A stretch of 15,805 nucleotides of DNA from JAFGKM01 sp964413825 (lineage in GTDB: Bacteria; Ratteibacteria; UBA8468; B48-G9; JAFGKM01): the NCBI GenBank assembly GCA_964413825.1, contig CAYPTS010000047.1, forward strand, positions 1-15,805. Direction: 5' to 3'. A program made the position numbers and the translations under genes. Below are positions 6,707 through 13,702 of the stretch, piece by piece; the first letter of the stretch is position 1, and each line of letters begins with the position of its first letter. The notes below the pieces were generated by a model. That model was given only the letters and a program-made list of their open reading frames with translations, ran no database searches and had not been told where the DNA came from.

Positions 6707-9322
6707 ATGAAAAAAATATTGGCAGTATTCATGCTGCTTTTGTTAAGCACCGGCTGTGCAAAAGAGAAAACATCCGGTATCTTAGGCGAGGCGACCCTTG
6801 AAAACGAGTATGTGAAATTGACATTTGTTCCCGAGGCCGGCGGAAGATGCAAAAGTTTCATCTGCAAGAAAACCGGACAGGAATTTACCACTTATGATGA
6901 AAACGCTCCCTTGACTTCGCCATGGGGCATGTTTGCCGACCTTCTCTGGAATACAGGGGGAAAGTATGATGAATTTGCCTGCCAGCCGTATTCTTGTCAA
7001 TTTGAAAAAGATAAACGCACACTTGTCATGTCTGGCAGAGGAAAGGGGCATGACGCCGATTTCCGCATTGAAAAACAGATTGGGTTGAAAGATAAAGATT
7101 ATACGGTTTACTTAAAATACAAAATTATCAACGAAGGCAAAAATACCAAAAAAGTTGGTTTGTGGATACATAACTTCATTGGCATTGACAGGGATAAAAC
7201 GTTTTTCATCCCCGCTTCCCGTGGTGTGGATGCATATCCTTACGTGCGGTCGGAAAAGCCGGCAAAGAGCGTATGGGAACATAATCCCGTGGAAGGATGG
7301 ATAGCCGTTGTCAGTGATGCCGGAACCGGAATTGCCTCGATAGTGGAATACAGGTTTTTGAAATCCTTTTACCTGTGGCTCAACCTGCCCAACCCGACAA
7401 TGGAATGGCGGTATACCGAGATTGAACTCGGTCCCGGTGAATCTTTCCAGACTGCTTTTGAACTGCTTCCCTTTGACGGACTCCAGAGAGTTGACACTGT
7501 AGCAAACGGTTGGGTTATAGGCGCTTCAACGATAAAGAAAAGTTATGAAGTTGCGGAAAGAGTTGAAGGTGCGATAAATCTCTTTTCCGCACGCGAAAAC
7601 GATGCCAAAATGCGGGCTTCGTGGAAATTGATTCCGCAGGTGTCTGGCAAGACGGTCATAAAACAGGAACTGAACGCGGGGGCTGGCCGGACCGTATCGT
7701 TCCCGTTCGCCGCCGTACCTGAAAAGGAAGGAATGTACGTGTTGACGGCGACGTTGGAAGAGGATGGGGAGAAAGTCACCGGAGACAGCCACCTGAAAGG
7801 TTCCTACGTGGAAACAGCAGTATTGCGAAAGTACATTCCCGCCGGAAACACTGATTACGCGCCTGTTTTCAATCCGAAAGAAAAACGCCTTGAAGAGGAG
7901 AAAGCGCAACGGGGATTTGTGTCTTATATGTATCCTGCGGTTCAGTATGGCAGCGTTTGCTACTTGAGAAAAAATCTTTATCATAATTTATTTTTTATCA
8001 TGCAGAACACTTTGTCCGCGGGAGTGAAGGTCAAGAAACTTGCCGTAAGTCTTCCGGAAGGAACGGATATATTCATGGCCGGGAAGAATTTTGAACACAG
8101 CGAAAAAGGGGATGTGGAGCATAAGGGATATACGGTGCATACGTTTGATTTGAACCCGCCGCTTGAAATTTCCGAAAATTTTTTCAATTCCTTTGAGAGG
8201 CCAGTGGTGGTTTTGATGAAAACCGGCGCCGAACCCGGAGAGTACAAAATCTACTGGCATATGGAGACAGAAGACGGGAAGGAAGACAGGAATGCTTACA
8301 GACTTGTCATCCTGCCGGAGATTGAGATGCCGGATATTCCTGAAAAACCTTTGCTCGGATTGTTTGCCGGATATACCCAGGGAAGATTTCCGAAGGAAGT
8401 TGTCAAAGACATGGCGGACAGTTTGAAAAAGGCGGGCATCGGTTATATGTCAAGCATGTGGAATCCGAACGACATGGCTGCCGTGAAGTCTGCCGGCATG
8501 CAGAATGTCGCTAATTTTTACTGGAACTATACGAAAGACAAAAACAGTCTGTGCGAAGCGGATGTCGTTGATGTGCATGGGAAGACAAGGCCGGAATACG
8601 CCTGTCCTACCTATGTTGTGGAAAACGGCGGTAAGGGATTTGAAGTCCTGGTAAAACCCAACCTGCTCCGGCGGCTGGAAAGCAAAGAACTCATTGACGG
8701 ATACTGGCTTGAGTCCGAAGGTCCGCAGGGCAAACATGGGCAGTTATACATAACCTGTTTCTGTCCAAGGACCAAAAAAGCATTTCTCAAAAGTCTGGGG
8801 AAGCAGGACGCGGATATAAAATGGCCTGACGACGTCAAGGCAAACGGCAGGTATTACAGAGAATGGGTGGCGTTCAGAAGAAGCGAGATAGACAGGATGT
8901 GGGAGATGGCGACGTCTGTGATAAAAAAAGAGAAACCTGAAATTTTTGTTATTCCCTATCATGCCCTTATGGGCAGCCTGTTTGAAGGAGATACGTATAC
9001 CTGCAAAGCAGGAGACGTAGTTTACTGCGGAGGATACGGGATTAAGCCGGAACAGTTGAAGGAACGCTTAATGCGTTTGAAAAAGTCTGCTTCCGGCAAG
9101 AAGACAATGGTAGGGCTGATTCCGCACCCGCGGATGGGGTACAGGAACGACTTCGGTTATGATTTTGCAGACCTCTCCGAAGATATTTACGGCAACGTTG
9201 TTGCCGCCGCGGAGCTCGGCGCGGATTATGTTTTTGTATGGGATTACGGAAATGTTGACGGCAGGCACCTCGGCGCTTTTTCCCGGGCGGCAAAGTATTT
9301 GCTGGAGAATTTTCAAAAGTAA
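6707..9322 (+). CDS. Large lipoprotein, mutarotase-like N-terminus plus TIM-barrel glycoside-hydrolase-like C-terminus
   Basis: Read from the ATG at 6707 the protein has 871 residues and begins with a lipoprotein signal: MKK, a hydrophobic run, then LLSTGC with the lipidated cysteine at C17. The first mature domain (about 28-290; ENEYVKLTFVPEAGGR, residues 32-47) looks like the galactose-mutarotase-like or DUF4380-like beta-sandwich found in sugar-binding proteins. A central beta-rich region follows (about 300-540). From about 547 (PLLGLFAGYTQGRFP) to the end the sequence looks like a TIM barrel, with YWLESEG (666-672; E669 and E671 are acid candidates) and FVWDYGNVDG near the C-terminus. The likely role is binding or cleaving a glycoconjugate on the outer face of a membrane. 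It follows the secreted protein by 11 bp and precedes the methyltransferase by 17 bp. Enzymatic activity and substrate are not established by sequence. Confidence 0.65.
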   Translation: MKKILAVFMLLLLSTGCAKEKTSGILGEATLENEYVKLTFVPEAGGRCKSFICKKTGQEFTTYDENAPLTSPWGMFADLLWNTGGKYDEFACQPYSCQFEKDKRTLVMSGRGKGHDADFRIEKQIGLKDKDYTVYLKYKIINEGKNTKKVGLWIHNFIGIDRDKTFFIPASRGVDAYPYVRSEKPAKSVWEHNPVEGWIAVVSDAGTGIASIVEYRFLKSFYLWLNLPNPTMEWRYTEIELGPGESFQTAFELLPFDGLQRVDTVANGWVIGASTIKKSYEVAERVEGAINLFSARENDAKMRASWKLIPQVSGKTVIKQELNAGAGRTVSFPFAAVPEKEGMYVLTATLEEDGEKVTGDSHLKGSYVETAVLRKYIPAGNTDYAPVFNPKEKRLEEEKAQRGFVSYMYPAVQYGSVCYLRKNLYHNLFFIMQNTLSAGVKVKKLAVSLPEGTDIFMAGKNFEHSEKGDVEHKGYTVHTFDLNPPLEISENFFNSFERPVVVLMKTGAEPGEYKIYWHMETEDGKEDRNAYRLVILPEIEMPDIPEKPLLGLFAGYTQGRFPKEVVKDMADSLKKAGIGYMSSMWNPNDMAAVKSAGMQNVANFYWNYTKDKNSLCEADVVDVHGKTRPEYACPTYVVENGGKGFEVLVKPNLLRRLESKELIDGYWLESEGPQGKHGQLYITCFCPRTKKAFLKSLGKQDADIKWPDDVKANGRYYREWVAFRRSEIDRMWEMATSVIKKEKPEIFVIPYHALMGSLFEGDTYTCKAGDVVYCGGYGIKPEQLKERLMRLKKSASGKKTMVGLIPHPRMGYRNDFGYDFADLSEDIYGNVVAAAELGADYVFVWDYGNVDGRHLGAFSRAAKYLLENFQK

Positions 9323-9339
9323 CCAGACTGGAGATATCT

Positions 9340-10767
9340 ATGAAGATAAAATATTCGCTGTCCGGAGGGTTGATGGACAGCCAATGTGCGGAAATCCATA
9401 AAACTGCATTGAGAATACTTGAAAAAATTGGGATGGAAATTCATACCGATGAGGTTCCGGTCAATGACCTGTTCCGGATTATTTCTGATTTTCCGGGTGT
9501 GAATGTAAAGGGAAACCGCGTATATTTTTCACCGGAAATTGTTGAAAAATATCTTGAAGAATATAAGGTGAAAATGCAAAGCAATGCGGGCAACGAGGAA
9601 AAAATTGCAATTTACCCGCCGCGCCATTCATGCCTGATACTGGATGTTGAAGGAGATAATCCCCGGCCTATCGGCACTGCGGATGTTGCGGCAATGAGCC
9701 GGTTGACAGAATCTTACCGCGAACAGGGAGTCATCGGAGGCCCTCCGGGGCCGCCGCAGGATGTCAGGGGGGAACTTAGAAGCATTCTTCATTATAAAAT
9801 CGGCTGTGAATATAACCGGACAGAACCTCATGTCTCAGTCTCTTCGGTTGCTGCTTCCGATTACATCTATGAAATGGCGAAGATAATGGGATATGCCACG
9901 CCGCAATCGTATCATTGCGGAGTTCATCCGATAAGCCCGTTGAAACTTGAAGGCGAGGAATTTGACGTTGCTCTCCACTTTTGGAAAAGGCTTGGCAGTA
10001 AATTAAAAGTCGACGTCGGCCCCATGCCCATCATGGGTGTCACTTCTCCGGTGTTCTTTCCCGCGTCTCTTGCGCAGTCCATTGCTGAAGGGCTGGGCGG
10101 TTTTGTCTTTTTCAACATGCTGACAGGTGGCGACGACGTGGGGTTTTGGTTTAATTTTTATGCATTTGACATGAAATACGGAAATTTTTCTTACGGCGGG
10201 CCGGAAGATTCCCTGATTGCTCTTGTGCGGAATCGGATGAGCCTTTGGTACGGCTTGCCCAATAATTGCGGGGATAAAGCCCTCCATACGATGGCGCATG
10301 CTCCGGATGCCCAGGCGGCCGCGGAAAAGTCGTCCAAAACCGTCATTGCGCTTCTGTCGGGAGCCAGACAGATACACGGTGCGGGAATGCTTTCCCTTGA
10401 TGAGGCATTTTCTCCCGAACAGTTTGTGATAGATATGGAGATAGTAAACTGGGCAAAAAAAGTAATGGATGGTTTTGAATTTACGGAGGAAAGCCTCGGA
10501 TTTGATGTAATCAAAGAAGCGGTAGAAGAGAAAACGGATTTTCTCATGCATCAGACGACAATTGAAAACTACCGCAAGACATATTGGACGCCGGATATAT
10601 TCCATCATCTGATGAAAAACCAATGGGAGCAGCAAGGAAGCAAAAGTCTGCGCCGCAGAATAAAGGAGATTATCAATAAACGGCTTGCATCTGAAGGCTA
10701 TATTCTTGATAAAGAGCGGCGGGATGCTTTAAATGAGGTATATAAACGTGCTGAAGCCAGCCTTTAA
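9340..10767 (+). CDS. MttB-family (trimethylamine methyltransferase-like) corrinoid methyltransferase, non-pyrrolysine
   Basis: This 475-residue protein matches the MttB superfamily in length and motifs: HSCLILDVEGDNPRPIGTAD (96-115), PIMGVTSPVFFPASLAQS (230-247), GPEDSLIALVRNRMSLWYGLP (287-307), and IHGAGMLSLDEAFSPEQFVID (345-365). Family members transfer a methyl group from a quaternary or tertiary amine (trimethylamine, glycine betaine, carnitine, proline betaine) to a cob(I)alamin protein. The gene reads without an in-frame TAG and ends in TAA, so it belongs to the non-pyrrolysine branch, whose substrates are mostly unknown. Start: GGAG (9330-9333) is 6 nt before ATG. The next gene begins only 3 bp after its stop, implying co-translation. 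No cognate corrinoid protein is encoded in the window. Unusually, its neighbours are carbohydrate-processing genes. Confidence 0.85.
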   Translation: MKIKYSLSGGLMDSQCAEIHKTALRILEKIGMEIHTDEVPVNDLFRIISDFPGVNVKGNRVYFSPEIVEKYLEEYKVKMQSNAGNEEKIAIYPPRHSCLILDVEGDNPRPIGTADVAAMSRLTESYREQGVIGGPPGPPQDVRGELRSILHYKIGCEYNRTEPHVSVSSVAASDYIYEMAKIMGYATPQSYHCGVHPISPLKLEGEEFDVALHFWKRLGSKLKVDVGPMPIMGVTSPVFFPASLAQSIAEGLGGFVFFNMLTGGDDVGFWFNFYAFDMKYGNFSYGGPEDSLIALVRNRMSLWYGLPNNCGDKALHTMAHAPDAQAAAEKSSKTVIALLSGARQIHGAGMLSLDEAFSPEQFVIDMEIVNWAKKVMDGFEFTEESLGFDVIKEAVEEKTDFLMHQTTIENYRKTYWTPDIFHHLMKNQWEQQGSKSLRRRIKEIINKRLASEGYILDKERRDALNEVYKRAEASL

Positions 10768-10770
10768 AAA

Positions 10771-11811
10771 ATGACGCCGAAAGAACGAATCATTGCTGTT
10801 TTGAGAAACAAGCCTGTTGATTGGCTTCCGTTCACTATTTATGATACACTTTTGCCCCGGGGCCTGAATGAAAGGCTGTTGAGAAACATCGGTGTTTCCT
10901 TAATCAATAAACAGATACTTTACGAATCAACCTGCCTTGATGCAAAAATTACCCGTCTGGAGTATAAAGAAAAAGGCATCTGTTACGTCCGTGATGATAT
11001 TGCAACGCCCAAAGGAAATGTTTACCAGGTTTTTGAGAAAAAGAACGGTAGTTTGTGGAAAAAGGAGTTTTTCATTAAGAGCGCTGAAGATTATGCCGTA
11101 ATGGAATACTTCGTGAAAAACACGACATATTATCCTGCTTATGACAGGTTTCATGTATCTTCGGAAAATATGGGGGAAGACGGACTCGTTGCGGCATGCA
11201 GCGAAGCCACTCCAATGCAGAAGTTGATGCTTTACTGGATAGGGATGGAGCGTTTCAGTTACGATTTTTATGATATGAAAGAAAGGGTTCTTTCTTTATG
11301 TGACGCCCTTGAGAAAAAGGACAAGGAATCATGGCTTCTTCTTGCATCGTCTCCCGCGGAAGTGATATTTCTCGGAGACAGCATCAGCGCGGATATGGCA
11401 GGTGCCGACCGCTTTGCCAGATATTACGTTCCGTCCTACAACAGGTATGTCAAACTGCTCGGGGAAGCAGGGAAAACAGTTGCCGTGCATATGGACGGGA
11501 AACTCAATGGCCTCAAAGAATCCATTAAAGAATCCGACGTGGAGGTAATTGAAGGCTTTACTCCTCCTCCGGAAGGGGATATTTCTTTGCAGGAAGCCCT
11601 GCGGATTTGGAAACGGAAAATCATATGGCTCAATTTTCCTTCTTCTGTGTTTCTTGCCTCAGACGGAGAAGTTGCGAGATATACGATGGAGATGCTCGGA
11701 GAAGGAATACCCGTTAACCGTGTGATATTCGGAATAACCGAGGATATTCCGGGAAATGCCTTGATGAAGATGCGCCTTATCCTTGACATTATAAATAAAT
11801 GGCAGAGATAA
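10771..11811 (+). CDS. Uroporphyrinogen decarboxylase (URO-D) family protein, probable methyltransferase
   Basis: This 346-residue protein begins MTPKERIIAVLRNKPVDWLP, the usual start of URO-D-fold proteins. VAVHMDGKL (237-245) and EGFTPPPEGDISLQEA (261-276) are characteristic of the non-HemE branch that includes MtaA/MtbA-like corrinoid methyltransferases. In MtaA-type enzymes zinc is held by an His-X-Cys pair plus a distal Cys. Here the pair is H240-X-D242, and the C-terminal region (VIFGITEDIPGN) lacks a cysteine, so zinc-thiolate chemistry with coenzyme M is unlikely. True HemE is unlikely because heme-pathway neighbours and the typical HemE N-terminal motif are absent. With MttB directly upstream (3 bp gap, no clear ribosome-binding site), a role in passing the methyl group onward or in a second demethylation is the best inference. 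Confidence 0.75.
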   Translation: MTPKERIIAVLRNKPVDWLPFTIYDTLLPRGLNERLLRNIGVSLINKQILYESTCLDAKITRLEYKEKGICYVRDDIATPKGNVYQVFEKKNGSLWKKEFFIKSAEDYAVMEYFVKNTTYYPAYDRFHVSSENMGEDGLVAACSEATPMQKLMLYWIGMERFSYDFYDMKERVLSLCDALEKKDKESWLLLASSPAEVIFLGDSISADMAGADRFARYYVPSYNRYVKLLGEAGKTVAVHMDGKLNGLKESIKESDVEVIEGFTPPPEGDISLQEALRIWKRKIIWLNFPSSVFLASDGEVARYTMEMLGEGIPVNRVIFGITEDIPGNALMKMRLILDIINKWQR

Positions 11812-11835
11812 CTGAAGCAGAAGCAGGGGACCAGA

Positions 11836-12654
11836 ATGGAAAAACTGAAGTTAGGGTTAATCGCCAAGATGTATAACACAGGTTCGGAAGCGTTTGAAAA
11901 AGTTGCCTCTTTGGGAATTCCCACATGCCAGGTAAGCCTTGCGGTGGAAGACGTTCTGGAAGAAAGAGATTTTTCTTCCGTCCCGAAGATGGCTGAAAAA
12001 AACGGTGTTGAGATTTCCTGCATATTTTTTACGTTCAGAGGACAGTATTACAACCTTAAAGACGGTCCGGCGACAATGGGCCTGGTTGCGCCTGCTTTTC
12101 GGGAGGAGCGGCTTGCGATGGCAAAAAAATTTTCAGATATTGTAAGGGATATGGGAATAGGATTTGTTGCGGCTCATATAGGTTTTATTCCGGACGACGA
12201 GAAAGACCCTGTTTATACATCATTTATTCCGCTGATGAGGGAATTTCTCGAGCATTGCGATAAAAACAAACAGATATTTTGTTTTGAGACAGGGCAGGAA
12301 CTTCCTTCAACTTTAAAGAGAACTATTAAGGATATAGGAATGGAGAATGCAGGGATTAATCTTGACCCTGCAAATCTTATACTGTACGGGAAGGCAAATC
12401 CTCTTGATGCAGTAGAAATTTTCGGCAAGCGGGTAAAGGGTATGCACGCAAAAGACGGCATCTGGCCTAACAGGGGGGAAATTCTCGGAAAAGAGATGCC
12501 GCTTGGCGAGGGTATGGTAAACTTCCCCGTTCTTCTCAGACGTTTGAAGCAATGCGGATATGCAATGCCGGTAACCATTGAGCGGGAGATAAAAGGACCT
12601 CAACAGATAGAAGATATCAAGAAAGCGATTAACCTGCTGGAACCGCTGTTATAA
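11836..12654 (+). CDS. Xylose isomerase-like TIM-barrel (sugar phosphate isomerase/epimerase family) protein
   Basis: This 272-residue protein fits the AP-endonuclease-2/xylose-isomerase-like TIM-barrel family. The expected divalent-metal ligands are visible: E151 (CFETGQE), D177 (INLDPANL), H204 (KGMHAKDG) and E249 (VTIEREI), with H114 (AAHIGF) as a further active-site residue. Members isomerise, epimerise or dehydrate sugars and keto-sugars; some act as lyases on 3-keto-glycosides together with a Gfo/Idh/MocA oxidase, as in C-deglycosylation (DgpA/DgpC type). The next gene is such an oxidoreductase, so this pairing is plausible here, though a DgpB-like partner is absent. AGGGGA (11825-11830) lies 5 nt before the ATG. 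No signal peptide; cytoplasmic. The exact reaction cannot be told. Confidence 0.85.
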   Translation: MEKLKLGLIAKMYNTGSEAFEKVASLGIPTCQVSLAVEDVLEERDFSSVPKMAEKNGVEISCIFFTFRGQYYNLKDGPATMGLVAPAFREERLAMAKKFSDIVRDMGIGFVAAHIGFIPDDEKDPVYTSFIPLMREFLEHCDKNKQIFCFETGQELPSTLKRTIKDIGMENAGINLDPANLILYGKANPLDAVEIFGKRVKGMHAKDGIWPNRGEILGKEMPLGEGMVNFPVLLRRLKQCGYAMPVTIEREIKGPQQIEDIKKAINLLEPLL

Positions 12655-12683
12655 AAAAAACAGGATGTCAAAAGGATACGGCT

Positions 12684-13670
12684 ATGGCAAAACTAAAGAT
12701 TGTGCAGGTGGGGGTGGGGGGATTTGGAAAGAGATGGATTAATGCCGTAAAAAATGCTCCCGAATGGGAGATTGCGGGTATTGTGGATGTAAACAGGGAA
12801 AATCTCCTTAATGCGGCAAAAGAGTATGGTCTGCCTGAAGAAAAGTGTTTTACTGCCGTTGAAGAATGTTTTGAGCGGAAAATATCTGCGGATGCGGTGC
12901 TTAACGTCACGCCGCCGCAAGTTCATAAGGAAGTTTCCGTAACGGCGATGGAAGCAGGACTTGACGTGCTCGTTGAAAAACCTCTTTCCGACAGCATGGA
13001 GGATGCGGAAATAATGCTGAAATCGGCAGAAAAGAACAGAAGAAAACTCATGGTGAGCCAGAGTGCCAGGTACAAGAGCCAGCCGAGAACCGTGAGAAAA
13101 CTTATTGAAGAGAACATAGCGGGGAGAATAAGTTATGTCGTCATAGATTTTCAAAAAGGTCCGCAGTTTCCGGGGTTCAGGACTGAGATGGAATACCCTC
13201 TCCTGATTGACATGGCTATCCATCATTTTGACCTTATGAGATATATAACAGGTCAGGATTCCTTAAAGGTTTATGCGGAAAGTTTCAATCCCGGCTGGAG
13301 CTGGTTTAAGGGCGATGCCGTGTTGAATCTTTTCCTTGAATTGACAGAGGATATACATATTGTATATTCAGGCAGCTGGGTAAGCAGGGGAAAAGATACA
13401 ACGTGGGCCGGAGACTGGGAAATTTACGGGGAAAAGGGCACTCTTTTCTGGAAAGACGAAAAGATTTGGTTTCTCGGCGGAGGGGAACAACGGGAAATAA
13501 CGCCCCTGCCGCTTGAAAGGGAAGACCAGTCCTTTTCTTTGTATGAGTTTTACAGGGCGATAACGGAAGACAGGGAACCTGAAACCGGCGTCAAGGATAA
13601 TATGAAGAGTCTTGCGATGGTTTTTAAATCTCTGGAATCAGTGAAAAACAGGCGGCCGGTTGCTTTTTAG
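12684..13670 (+). CDS. Gfo/Idh/MocA-family NAD(P)-dependent oxidoreductase
   Basis: This 328-residue protein has an N-terminal Rossmann fold with the dinucleotide motif GVGGFG (10-15), the acidic D35 at the end of the second strand, and VEKP (97-100) with catalytic K99. The C-terminal alpha/beta domain carries IDMAIHHFD (175-183), in which D176 and H180 are the usual catalytic pair. Length is typical of the family. Members oxidise or reduce a sugar or inositol hydroxyl with NAD(P); several work with a TIM-barrel isomerase like the preceding gene, 29 bp upstream. AAAGGA (12671-12676) is 7 nt before the ATG. It is the last rightward gene; its stop lies 32 bp from the convergent uvrA stop and no terminator is evident between them. 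Substrate unknown. Confidence 0.92.
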   Translation: MAKLKIVQVGVGGFGKRWINAVKNAPEWEIAGIVDVNRENLLNAAKEYGLPEEKCFTAVEECFERKISADAVLNVTPPQVHKEVSVTAMEAGLDVLVEKPLSDSMEDAEIMLKSAEKNRRKLMVSQSARYKSQPRTVRKLIEENIAGRISYVVIDFQKGPQFPGFRTEMEYPLLIDMAIHHFDLMRYITGQDSLKVYAESFNPGWSWFKGDAVLNLFLELTEDIHIVYSGSWVSRGKDTTWAGDWEIYGEKGTLFWKDEKIWFLGGGEQREITPLPLEREDQSFSLYEFYRAITEDREPETGVKDNMKSLAMVFKSLESVKNRRPVAF

Positions 13671-13702
13671 TTGTTAAAGAATGATACAGATAAAAATCAA
13701 TT

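Noticed and set aside
10003..10635. A 210-codon minus-strand open frame inside the MttB-like gene
   Set aside because: The plus strand encodes conserved MttB motifs throughout this stretch; the antisense frame has no recognisable features.
9340..10767. Possible pyrrolysine-containing MttB
   Set aside because: There is no in-frame TAG; the gene reads through at full family length to a TAA stop.
12701..12722. G-rich run near the start of the oxidoreductase gene (possible G-quadruplex)
   Set aside because: It encodes the glycine-rich nucleotide-binding motif and is explained by codon choice; the spacing does not give four separate G tracts.
13671..13702. Bidirectional terminator between the oxidoreductase and uvrA stops
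   Set aside because: The 32-bp gap is AT-rich, but I found no stem of useful length.
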